Positions 1 through 5,906 of a stretch of DNA of 7,010 bases are shown here, in pieces. The DNA is from Chloroflexota bacterium (GTDB lineage Bacteria > Chloroflexota > Limnocylindria > QHBO01). Below the pieces are notes generated by a model that worked only from the letters and a program-made list of their open reading frames with translations, ran no database searches and was not told the DNA's origin. The stretch covers positions 1 through 7,010 of the forward strand of contig JAOUHE010000088.1 in assembly GCA_029865285.1 (NCBI GenBank), read 5' to 3'. The stretch's first letter is position 1. Each line of letters starts with the position of its first letter. Made by a program: the position numbers and the translations under genes.

Positions 1-47
1 GCCTGCGCTGGGAGGCGATGCGCGACGCCTTCCGCCGCTCCCGCTGA
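1..47 (+). CDS. C-terminal tail of an upstream gene (partial)
   Basis: A reading frame enters from the left edge and ends at a TGA at 45-47. The visible tail reads LRWEAMRDAFRRSR, a basic amphipathic end typical of a real C-terminus in a GC-rich genome. Fourteen residues are too few to name the protein. In several Gram-positive-type genomes mfd (transcription-repair coupling factor) lies a few genes upstream of mazG, so mfd is a candidate by context only. A large hairpin beginning 16 bases after the stop fits a gene end here. The call is tentative because a frame this short could be chance. Confidence 0.4.
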   Translation, partial: LRWEAMRDAFRRSR

Positions 48-62
48 ACGGTGCACGAGCGT

Positions 63-109
63 GGGCGATGGCGGGCATGGCCCTCTTGGGCTAGCATGGC
101 GCCTCGCCC
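63..109 (+). terminator. Large imperfect hairpin after the upstream gene, possible terminator
   Basis: Bases 63-68 pair with 104-109, then (with T69 bulged) 70-73 with 100-103, 76-79 with 95-98, and 80-83 with 88-91, closing on a TCTT tetraloop at 84-87. That is 18 Watson-Crick pairs with small bulges, mostly G-C. It starts 16 nt after the presumed stop at 47 and ends 47 nt before the next start codon. No T-run follows, so it is not a textbook intrinsic terminator. It could instead be a leader structure of the foldase mRNA if transcription starts upstream. Confidence 0.4.
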
Positions 110-156
110 GATGTTGACACCCTCCTCTTCCGCCCTGCGGAGAATGCGCTGCCGCC

Positions 157-1884
157 ATGTCATTTCGTAGCCGACCGGTCCTCGACCGAAGACACCGCCC
201 GCGCTGGCAGGACGAGCTGCGCAGTCAGCGGCTCATCATCGGCGGCTTTGCCGTCGCCATTGCCGTTGCGGTCGGCATCTTCGGGGCGACCGTCTGGAAC
301 GACCACTATGGCGCGCACCTGCGCCAGGTGGCCTATGCCAACGGCGAGGCCTACACCATCGACGACCTGACCAAGCGGATGGACGCGATCGGATCGGAAC
401 TGCAGGCCGCCGGCAGTGATCTCCAGGGCCAGTTGGGCGGGACGCGCGATTCGATCATCAACCAGCAACTGAGCGTCGTGAACGACCAGGTGAAGGCCCT
501 GGTGCCGACTGCGACCGAGTCGCTCGTGCTGGGCAACGCGCTGGAGCACGCCGCGGGCCGGTACGGCCTCGCGATCACCGACTCCGAGCTTGATGCCGAG
601 ATCGCGCGGCGCCAGTCCCTGGAGGAGCGGATGAAGCTGTCGGTCATCAGCGTGGATGCACTGCCGGACGATGCGAAGGTCGGAGACACGCCAACCGATG
701 CTGACTGGGCGCGCGCGGAGGGTGAGGCGGGTGCCATCTTCGCCGAATTGCAGGGTGGCGCCGACTTCGCGACCGTCGCCCGCGACAAGTCCGACGACCC
801 GGCCGCGGCATTCGACGGTCTGATCGGGTGGGTGCAGGCGGCGGATTTCCAGTACGCGGACTATTTCGCCGAGGTGACCGATGCCAACGCGACTGCCGGC
901 GACGTCATCGGCCCGACCAGGGACGACACCGGCTACCACATCCTGCGACTCGATGAGCGCCGCCCTGCCGGACCGGACCAGCCGCTGATCGACCTGCTGT
1001 CGAGAGCCGGCGTGACCGACACCGAGTATCGCGCCTACGTCCGCAGCGAGTTGCTGCGCCAGAAGTTCCGCGACTACTTCAAGACCTCGGTGATGACTCG
1101 ATACCAGCCACAGCGCAACGTGTCCCAGATCTTCATTGCGGGCGACCAGGGTGTCCCGATCCCGAAGCAGCGCATTCGCCACTACCTGGCCCAGCCCATC
1201 CCGGGTGGCGACGACCAGAGCGTGGCGACCGACGATCAATGGGCTGCCGCGCTGGAGCGCGCGAACGGCTTTCGTGACGAAGCACTCAAGCCCGATGCCG
1301 ACTGGTACGTCATCGCCGCCGACAGCGATGACCCGGGGAGCAGGTCGAAGGGCGGCGACCTGGGCTGGTATGACCCGACCTCCGGCGCCTTCGTCGCCGA
1401 GTTCGAGGCCGCCATCGCCGGCCTGTCGGTTGGGGAACTGAGCCTGCCGGTGAAGACGCAGTTCGGCTACCACGTCATCCAGGTCACCGATACCCGCACC
1501 ACCGCGCAGGACCAGGCTGACAAGCTGGTGGCCCGGCTGCGCGACGACCCCGACGCCTTCGCCCAGCTGGCGAAAGAGCAGAGCGAGGACAGCAGCACCG
1601 CCGCCAAGGGCGGCGAACTCGGTTGGGTGATTCCGTACCAGCTCGAGGCCGATCAGAGCCACGCCATCTTCGAGATGACCACCCCCGATCAGATCAGCGA
1701 TGTTGTCGAGACCGGGAACGGCTTCTGGATCTTCAAGCTGGCCGACACCTCGGACCTTCGCTGGGTGCCGAAGCAGCAGATCGAGCGCGTGCGTCAATCC
1801 GGCTTCACGCGCTGGATCGCGGAAGTGCGGTCTGGTTCCCAGATCTGGGTCGATCCCGATTTCACGGCATCCAGCGCCGCCTGA
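157..1884 (+). CDS. Membrane-anchored multi-domain parvulin peptidyl-prolyl isomerase (PrsA/SurA-like foldase)
   Basis: Predicted 575-residue foldase that would isomerise X-Pro bonds and chaperone secreted proteins outside the cytoplasmic membrane. A basic N-terminus (to about residue 25) is followed by one hydrophobic segment at about 27-47 (IIGGFAVAIAVAVGIFGATV), which acts as an uncleaved anchor or signal. There is no lipobox, unlike PrsA of Firmicutes. Residues 55-155 resemble the helical SurA/PrsA N-terminal chaperone region. Three parvulin-like units follow. The first is at about 160-267 (LSVISV to GYHILRL). The second, at about 320-445, is the clearest (SKGGDLGWYDP at 397-407, FGYHVIQV at 436-443). 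The third, at about 446-530, is shortened (AKGGELGWV at 483-491, GFWIFKL at 522-528). The start is ATG 157, with a weak GGAG about 14 nt upstream; no better start lies before the hydrophobic segment. It is first of a likely three-gene operon with mazG and a glycosyltransferase. Isomerase activity of each unit is uncertain; the holdase role is inferred from the family. Confidence 0.88.
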   Translation: MSFRSRPVLDRRHRPRWQDELRSQRLIIGGFAVAIAVAVGIFGATVWNDHYGAHLRQVAYANGEAYTIDDLTKRMDAIGSELQAAGSDLQGQLGGTRDSIINQQLSVVNDQVKALVPTATESLVLGNALEHAAGRYGLAITDSELDAEIARRQSLEERMKLSVISVDALPDDAKVGDTPTDADWARAEGEAGAIFAELQGGADFATVARDKSDDPAAAFDGLIGWVQAADFQYADYFAEVTDANATAGDVIGPTRDDTGYHILRLDERRPAGPDQPLIDLLSRAGVTDTEYRAYVRSELLRQKFRDYFKTSVMTRYQPQRNVSQIFIAGDQGVPIPKQRIRHYLAQPIPGGDDQSVATDDQWAAALERANGFRDEALKPDADWYVIAADSDDPGSRSKGGDLGWYDPTSGAFVAEFEAAIAGLSVGELSLPVKTQFGYHVIQVTDTRTTAQDQADKLVARLRDDPDAFAQLAKEQSEDSSTAAKGGELGWVIPYQLEADQSHAIFEMTTPDQISDVVETGNGFWIFKLADTSDLRWVPKQQIERVRQSGFTRWIAEVRSGSQIWVDPDFTASSAA

Positions 1885-1895
1885 GGTCGCGAAGG

Positions 1896-3035
1896 GTGGC
1901 GTCGTCATCCGGCGTCGATGAGCTCCTAGAGGCAGCCGGACTCGACCCGGCCGAGGGGATCCAGGTGGTATCGGTCGCTCGGCTGGCCTCCATACCCTTC
2001 GATCCGTCGATCCCGCTCGTCCTTCTCGCCTCCGGCGCCGCGCAGTCGACCGTTCGCGATGAGGCCGAGCCGGCCGTCCTGCCTGGGCGGCACGCGCGGG
2101 TCAGCGCCCTCGCGGTGCTGAAAGCCCTCTACCCGACGGAACACGCGCTGCGTGCTCTGCCGGAGGGGGTGACCTCGACGCTCGATACGCTTACCGATCC
2201 GGCGTTGGCCGCGAGCGACTGGCTGGTGCCGCCCCTGCCCCTGGTCGACAATCTCGCCTCGCCGCATGGCATGGCAGCAATCTCAGCGCGACTTCGGGCG
2301 CCGAACGGGTGTCCCTGGGATCGCAAGCAGACGCATGCCAGCCTGCGCCCGTTCGTGCTGGAGGAGGCCTACGAGCTTGTCGATGCGATCGAGCGCGGCG
2401 GGCCGGCCGAGCTGGCCGAGGAGCTTGGTGACCTCTTCTTGCAGATCATCCTCCACGCGCAGCTTGCCGCCGAGGACGGCACCTTCGACTTGACCGATGT
2501 CTACCGCACCCTCGGTGCCAAGATCGTCAGGCGCCACCCGCACGTCTTCGGGGACGTGGAGGTGAGCGGGGCCGAGGAGGTGCTGCGCAACTGGGAAACG
2601 ATCAAAGCCGCCGAACGGAGCGATGCCGGGCACGAGCCGTCCGCCTTCACGGGGATCGCCCGTGCGCTGCCCGCCCTCGCGGCCAGCCGCGAGATCCAGG
2701 AACGAGCCTCGTCTCTCGGCTGGGACTGGCCCGCGATCGACGGCGTCTGGGAGAAGGTCGGTGAGGAGCTTGACGAGTTGCACCGCGCCGAGGCGACGGA
2801 GGGCGACGCGGGTCGCGATGAGCGGCTGCACGAGTTCGGTGATGTCCTGTTCGCGGCGGTCAACCTGGCACGCTGGATGAAGCTCGACCCGGAGGAGGCG
2901 CTCCGCGCCGCAAACCATCGCTGGGTCGCGCGCTACGCCCGCGTCGAGGCGCTCGCGGGAGAGCGGGGCCTGGCGCTCGCCGACCTTGCCCCCGACGCAA
3001 AGGACCGGCTCTGGAACGAGGTGAAGGCTCGATGA
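1896..3035 (+). CDS. mazG: MazG-family nucleoside triphosphate pyrophosphohydrolase with N-terminal methylase-like remnant
   Basis: A 379-residue cytosolic enzyme expected to hydrolyse NTPs/dNTPs to NMP and pyrophosphate and so clean the nucleotide pool. Two MazG helical modules are visible. Module one, about residues 120-240, begins with the family hallmark LRAPNGCPWDRKQTHASL (133-150) and carries the Mg-binding pattern EExxE (E156, E157, E160) with ExxD (E176, D179). Module two, about 250-355, has E290, E291, E294 and E313, D316. Residues 1-118 look like the C-terminal half of the tetrapyrrole (SAM-dependent) methylase domain that precedes MazG in YabN-type fusions. They include a LYPTEH stretch (78-83) and end in a VPPLP linker (111-115), but the SAM-binding first half is absent. 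The start chosen is GTG 1896, because GAGG at 1883-1886 sits 9 nt upstream and overlaps the previous stop. A longer in-frame opening back to 1623 would lie inside the foldase gene. It is separated from the foldase by 11 nt and overlaps the next gene by ATGA. Confidence 0.92.
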   Translation: MASSSGVDELLEAAGLDPAEGIQVVSVARLASIPFDPSIPLVLLASGAAQSTVRDEAEPAVLPGRHARVSALAVLKALYPTEHALRALPEGVTSTLDTLTDPALAASDWLVPPLPLVDNLASPHGMAAISARLRAPNGCPWDRKQTHASLRPFVLEEAYELVDAIERGGPAELAEELGDLFLQIILHAQLAAEDGTFDLTDVYRTLGAKIVRRHPHVFGDVEVSGAEEVLRNWETIKAAERSDAGHEPSAFTGIARALPALAASREIQERASSLGWDWPAIDGVWEKVGEELDELHRAEATEGDAGRDERLHEFGDVLFAAVNLARWMKLDPEEALRAANHRWVARYARVEALAGERGLALADLAPDAKDRLWNEVKAR

Positions 3036-4204
3036 GCCGCCTCGCCATGGTTGCCCACGCGGACTATCCGGGCGATCCGCGCCTGCGTCGCCAGGCCGAC
3101 GCGCTGACCAGGGCGGGACACGAGATCGACCTGTTTGTGCTGCGTGCCGGCGGTGAGGAGGCCGACGAGCTGATCGGGTCGGTTCGGGTGGTTCGCCTCC
3201 CGGTCCGCCGCGCCTTTGGCGGGCTCGCCGGGCACCTGGCCGAGTATGTTGCCTTCGCAGGCATCGCAGCCATCCGGCTCGCGCGCGAGCACCGACGGCG
3301 CCGATATCGGCTGGTCCAGGTGGCGACCGTTCCCGACTTCCTGGCGTTTGCCGCCGCGCCGCTGCGCCTCTCCGGTGTGCCGCTTTTGCTCGACCTCCAT
3401 GAAGACATGCCCGAGTTCTACCGGGATCGCTTCGGGAGCGGAGCGCGGAGCGCGCTGCTGCCGCTGGTGGCTGGTGCCGCTCGCGCGTCGGCGGCGGTTG
3501 CCGATGAACTGATCACCGTGCACGAGCCGCTGCGACAGCTGTCGATCGCCCGCGGCGTCTCGCCGGACAAGATCTCGGTCGTCATGAACAGTGCCGATCC
3601 CCGCCTATTCGACCCGTCGCGCCACCCCCGCCGCGCCTTCATGGAGGACGGCGAGCTGCGCCTGATCCACCACTCCAGCCTGCAGCGAATCTACGGCGGC
3701 GAGGTGCTCGTCGAGGCGGTGGCCCGCATCGGCGATGCGCTTCGTCTCCGCCTCGACATCTACGGTGACGGGCCGCATCGCGGCGCGCTCGAGGCTGCCG
3801 TGTCGCGTACCGGCACGGCGGACCGTGTCCGAATCAACGGACCCGTGCCGATGGACGACCTGCCGGCGCTGATCGCCGCTGCCGATATCGGCCTGGTGCC
3901 GACCCTGCCCGAGCCGTATCTGCAGTACTCCCTCTCGACCAAGCTCCTCGAACTGGCCGCGATGGCCACGCCGGTGATTGCCAGCGACCTCGCCACCTTC
4001 CGTGCTCACTTCACCGAAGACGCCATTCGCTTCGTCCCCGGCGGCGACCCGAATGCGCTCGCATCTGCGATGGTGAGCCTGGCGGAGGATCCTGCCGCGT
4101 CAGCGGCATTGGGCAGCGAGGCGCGGCGCCAGGTGGCCGCGTACGGCTGGGACGAGCAGGCTGCGCGCTACGTTGCGATCGTCGAACGACTCATGGCCCG
4201 CTAG
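3032..4204 (+). CDS. GT-B glycosyltransferase, family 4-like
   Basis: A 390-residue cytosolic or membrane-associated enzyme predicted to transfer a sugar from a nucleotide donor to a lipid-linked glycan or similar acceptor. The N-terminal Rossmann half (about 1-195) opens with a strand and a DYPGDPRLRRQADAL motif (11-25), typical of the GT4-like acceptor domain. It contains LDLHEDMPEFY (120-130), common in surface-glycan glycosyltransferases. The C-terminal donor half (about 205-390) has LIHHSSL (211-217), DIYGDGP (242-248), the LVPTLPEPYLQYSLSTKLLE block (288-307) and TPVIASD (313-319). The usual EX7E motif keeps its second Glu (E307), but the first position is Tyr299. The ATG at 3032 overlaps the mazG stop as ATGA, and GAGGTG at 3018-3023 gives an 8-nt spacing, so translational coupling is likely. 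There is no signal peptide and no full transmembrane helix. Donor and acceptor cannot be told from sequence. The sugar transferase and ligase/polymerase genes further right make a role in the same surface polysaccharide plausible. Confidence 0.87.
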   Translation: MSRLAMVAHADYPGDPRLRRQADALTRAGHEIDLFVLRAGGEEADELIGSVRVVRLPVRRAFGGLAGHLAEYVAFAGIAAIRLAREHRRRRYRLVQVATVPDFLAFAAAPLRLSGVPLLLDLHEDMPEFYRDRFGSGARSALLPLVAGAARASAAVADELITVHEPLRQLSIARGVSPDKISVVMNSADPRLFDPSRHPRRAFMEDGELRLIHHSSLQRIYGGEVLVEAVARIGDALRLRLDIYGDGPHRGALEAAVSRTGTADRVRINGPVPMDDLPALIAAADIGLVPTLPEPYLQYSLSTKLLELAAMATPVIASDLATFRAHFTEDAIRFVPGGDPNALASAMVSLAEDPAASAALGSEARRQVAAYGWDEQAARYVAIVERLMAR

Positions 4205-4261
4205 GATCTTGCCCCGGCTGGCGTGGGATCTGCCGCCGGAACGAAGTGGTTGTAGTTCACA

Positions 4262-4294
4262 CGAACGCCCGGCGGATGGACCACCGGGCGTTCG
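4262..4294. terminator. Perfect 11-bp stem hairpin between convergent genes, likely bidirectional terminator
   Basis: CGAACGCCCGG at 4262-4272 is followed by its exact complement CCGGGCGTTCG at 4284-4294. Inside the 11-base loop, GG/CC can add two pairs beyond a C-A mismatch. It lies 57 nt past the glycosyltransferase stop (+) and 23 nt past the lipoprotein stop (-), exactly where a shared terminator is expected. Neither side has a T-run, so termination would depend on the GC-rich stem alone or on Rho. The rest of 4205-4317 shows nothing else recognisable. Confidence 0.65.
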
Positions 4295-4317
4295 CGCATT
4301 CTGGGGCTGACGCGCGG

Positions 4318-4833
4318 TCAGCCGCCGCTGGCCACGAACACGATGACAGAGGAGCCGCTGCCGCCCTCCGACGACGGGGCAACCGTGACGGACCCGCCAA
4401 ACTCCGAGCCGTCGCTTTGCGCGAAGACCCAGGAGTAGGTGTTGTCGGCATTCGTGGTGCTGTAGACATGCATCCCCGTCTGCGGAATCGCGCTCTCATA
4501 GAAGCCCTTGAGCGACTCGGGAGAGTCCGTCGACTCGTACACGGTCCACAGCGTCCCCTCGGCATTGGTCTGGCTGACCTGCGTCGAGTTCGGTGGAACA
4601 AGATCCGCGGCTACCCCCGCGGCATCGCCGCCACCGCCGCCACCGCCGTTATCGGTCGTGGCCGAGGGGCTCGTCTCGCCGCCACCGCCGCCGTTATCGC
4701 TCGTGGCCGAGGGGTTGTTGCCGCCACCGCCGCCGTTATCGGTCGTGGCCGAGGGGTTGTTGCCGCCGCATGCTGCGAGCAGGAGCACGAGGAGGGAGAC
4801 AGCGATGACGGCCGGGAGTCGAGTTGGGCGCAT
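4318..4833 (-). CDS. Small secreted lipoprotein with repeated Gly-rich linker, function unknown
   Basis: A 171-residue predicted lipoprotein. Residues 1-21 form a signal peptide (MRPTRLPAVIAV then LLVLLLAA) ending in a clear lipobox LLAAC, so Cys22 would be lipidated and anchor the protein on the outer face of the cytoplasmic membrane. Residues 25-69 are a low-complexity linker of three 14-17 residue units of the type NNPSATTDNGGGGG. The remaining ~100 residues form a small globular domain, with PPNSTQVSQTNAEGTLWTVY followed by STDSPESLKGFYESAIPQTG. This resembles the generic pattern in which a short domain contains a Tyr-Thr strand and then a 'speevaaFYkeaLpaaGW' helix in many uncharacterised bacterial lipoproteins; I do not recognise a named function. 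ATG 4833 is preferred because it places the basic n-region right before the hydrophobic core and has GGAGGA 12 nt upstream (4846-4851). An in-frame ATG at 4893 would add 20 residues before the signal. The gene is monocistronic and convergent with the glycosyltransferase. Confidence 0.82.
   Translation of the reverse strand: MRPTRLPAVIAVSLLVLLLAACGGNNPSATTDNGGGGGNNPSATSDNGGGGGETSPSATTDNGGGGGGGDAAGVAADLVPPNSTQVSQTNAEGTLWTVYESTDSPESLKGFYESAIPQTGMHVYSTTNADNTYSWVFAQSDGSEFGGSVTVAPSSEGGSGSSVIVFVASGG
4627..4761 (-). repeat. Tandem 42-bp coding repeats in the lipoprotein linker
   Basis: Two adjacent 42-bp units, 4678-4719 and 4720-4761, differ at a single base (a C/G change in the sixth or seventh codon, giving Ser versus Thr). 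A third, more diverged and slightly longer unit covers about 4627-4677, with ETS replacing NN and an extended Gly run. Because the unit is a multiple of three, each copy adds 14 in-frame residues. The runs of GCC/ACC triplets on the + strand are prone to slippage. The near identity suggests recent duplication and possible length variation between strains. Confidence 0.9.
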
Positions 4834-4930
4834 GGTCTCTGCACGTCCTCCGCATCGCCCGATCGTGGCATCGGCTGGGAACCGCCAACACATTCGTTCG
4901 CAGTGCCGAGGCGACTCGCGCGATCACTGC

Positions 4931-4970
4931 ACGGTATGCACTCCGGTGGCCGGCGTCAACGGGAAATTTC
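4931..4970 (-). promoter_or_regulatory. Candidate sigma-70-type promoter of the lipoprotein gene
   Basis: Read on the - strand, TTGACG (4959-4954, five of six bases of the -35 consensus) is followed after exactly 17 bp by TACCGT (4936-4931, a poor -10 matching three of six). Just upstream of the -35 is the palindrome GAAATTTC (4963-4970), an AT-rich patch in otherwise GC-rich DNA that could act as an UP-like element or operator. The start site would fall near 4924, giving a leader of about 90 nt. The rest of the 267-bp gap 4834-5100 shows only a small imperfect hairpin (5028-5032 with 5040-5044, flanked by 5021-5025 with 5055-5059) and no gene. Confidence 0.35.
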
Positions 4971-5100
4971 AGCTCTGCGGCGTGCTCGGCGGTGCATGCC
5001 GGGCAGGCCGCTGAAGACTTGCTGCGGCACCGAAGCATCCGGTGTGCGAGCATTGCAGCCCGTTCATGGGACAACTTGTCGCGATACTGACCCGAGACGG

Positions 5101-5177
5101 CGGGGCGTGGCGCAGTCCGGCAGCGCGCCTGCTTTGGGAGCAGGAGGTCGCCCGTTCGAATCGGGCCGCCCCGACCA
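5101..5177 (+). tRNA. tRNA-Pro (anticodon UGG)
   Basis: A complete 77-nt cloverleaf. The acceptor stem 5101-5107 pairs perfectly with 5167-5173. The D arm pairs GCGC (5110-5113) with GCGC (5123-5126). The anticodon stem CCTGC (5128-5132) pairs with GCAGG (5140-5144) around loop TTTGGGA, with anticodon TGG at 5135-5137. The T arm pairs GCCCG (5150-5154) with CGGGC (5162-5166) around TTCGAAT. Discriminator A5174 is followed by an encoded CCA (5175-5177). The C1-G72 pair and A73 are expected for bacterial tRNA-Pro. UGG can read all or most proline codons by wobble. A possible -10 box GATACT (5083-5088) lies 12 nt upstream, without a convincing -35 at the right distance. Confidence 0.97.
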
Positions 5178-5188
5178 CTACGCATGAT

Positions 5189-5195
5189 GGAGGAG
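5189..5195 (+). promoter_or_regulatory. Ribosome binding site favouring the ATG at 5208
   Basis: GGAGGAG is the only strong Shine-Dalgarno match near the start of the sugar transferase gene. It lies inside the coding sequence if the tandem ATGATG at 5184-5189 is used, and 12 nt upstream of the ATG at 5208. Translation from 5184 would have only six nucleotides between the tRNA CCA end and the start codon, with no ribosome binding site. The 12-nt spacing is somewhat long, so the choice is not certain. Confidence 0.5.
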
Positions 5196-5207
5196 CCCGC
5201 GCGACCG

Positions 5208-5906
5208 ATGACTCCGGAGTCCGGTGTCCGCGCGGGACCGATCGCATCGGTTTCGGTGCCGGTCGCGCCGACATCGCTCGGCTACCGCGTCGCCAAGCGC
5301 ACGCTGGACGTCGTCGCCTCGTCCCTCGGTCTGGTACTCGTCTCGCCCGTGCTGGCTGCGGTGGCCGTCGCCATCATGGTCGAGTCGGGTGGGCCGATCC
5401 TCTTCCGCCAGCAGCGCCTGGGCCTGGGCGGCCGCCCGTTCACGGTCTACAAGTTCCGGAGCATGTTCTCGGCTGCCGAGGAGGGGAGCCATCGGACACG
5501 CGTGCGCGATCTGATCCGCAGCGAAGGCACCGAGGCTGAGTCCACTGAATCGGTGTGGGTTCCCATTCCGGCGGACCCGCGCGTCACGCGGCTGGGCGCC
5601 TTCCTGCGCCGATCGCACCTGGATGAACTGCCCCAATTGATAAACATCGTCCGAGGCGACATGAGCCTGGTTGGTCCTCGCCCGCCGATCCCGTACGAGG
5701 TCGAGGTCTACGAGGAGCGGCATCTCCGCCGCCTGTCGGTCATCCCCGGGCTGACCGGGCTCTGGCAGGCGACCGCCTGGGGCAAGGTGAGCTTCGATGA
5801 GGGGGTCGCCCTCGACCTGGCCTACATCGATCGGCGCTCGTTCTGGTTTGACCTGCGACTCATCTTCCGCACGCTTGGGCAGATCATCACCGGCACGCAG
5901 TTCTAG
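5208..5906 (+). CDS. Bacterial sugar transferase (monotopic phosphoglycosyl transferase, undecaprenyl-phosphate sugar phosphotransferase)
   Basis: A 232-residue enzyme predicted to move a sugar-1-phosphate from a UDP-sugar to undecaprenyl phosphate, the first committed step of many capsular, exopolysaccharide or O-antigen pathways. It is the short catalytic-core form, lacking the N-terminal four-helix and CoA-binding-like regions of WbaP-type proteins. After a disordered N-terminus (1-25) come R-x-x-K-R-T-L-D-V (27-35), a re-entrant hydrophobic helix (about 36-58), GGPILFRQQRLGLGGRPF (61-78) and YKFRSM (81-86). A polar insert (about 90-122) leads to RLGAFLRRSHLDELPQL (128-144), with the catalytic Asp139-Glu140 pair, then MSLVGPRP (152-159) and IPGLTGLWQ (179-187). 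All hallmark motifs are intact. The start at 5208 is chosen for its GGAGGAG; 5184 would add eight residues. It follows tRNA-Pro by 30 nt and may share its transcript. The gene ends on CTAG (5903-5906), shared with the convergent polymerase/ligase gene. The sugar it uses cannot be predicted. Confidence 0.92.
   Translation: MTPESGVRAGPIASVSVPVAPTSLGYRVAKRTLDVVASSLGLVLVSPVLAAVAVAIMVESGGPILFRQQRLGLGGRPFTVYKFRSMFSAAEEGSHRTRVRDLIRSEGTEAESTESVWVPIPADPRVTRLGAFLRRSHLDELPQLINIVRGDMSLVGPRPPIPYEVEVYEERHLRRLSVIPGLTGLWQATAWGKVSFDEGVALDLAYIDRRSFWFDLRLIFRTLGQIITGTQF

Noticed and set aside
114..145. Exact TTGACA (114-119) before the foldase gene as a -35 box
   Set aside because: At 17-18 bp spacing there is no -10-like sequence. 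The nearest candidate, GAGAAT (140-145), is 20 bp away and would put the transcript start almost at the start codon. Not supportable as a promoter from sequence alone.
1623..1895. N-terminal extension of MazG by 91 codons
   Set aside because: It lies inside the foldase coding sequence in another frame, is Arg/Ser-rich, and has no family similarity. GTG 1896 has a good ribosome binding site.
160..1908. 582-codon open frame on - directly opposite the foldase gene
   Set aside because: It is in codon register with the real gene, so antisense stops could arise only at TTA, CTA or TCA codons, which are rare in GC-rich genes. The translation is low-complexity, rich in Arg, Gly and Val, and has no domain signature.
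4600..4770. Tandem GCC/ACC-rich repeats as a CRISPR-like or noncoding array
   Set aside because: The repeats are contiguous without spacers, in frame, and explained by the Gly-rich linker of the lipoprotein.
4246..5187. 313-codon + strand frame crossing the lipoprotein gene and the tRNA
   Set aside because: It runs antisense through a clear lipoprotein gene and then through the tRNA-Pro. Its Ala/Arg-rich translation, with repeats mirroring the lipoprotein linker, is a shadow.
5184..5207. ATGATG at 5184 as the start of the sugar transferase
   Set aside because: It is only six nucleotides after the tRNA CCA end with no ribosome binding site, while GGAGGAG precedes the ATG at 5208. It is kept as an alternative rather than excluded.
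4736..5274. - strand frames containing GPIRTGDLLLPKQARCRT and GAARFERATSCSQSRRA
   Set aside because: These are antisense translations of the tRNA-Pro gene, a well-known source of spurious 'hypothetical proteins' in databases, not real genes.
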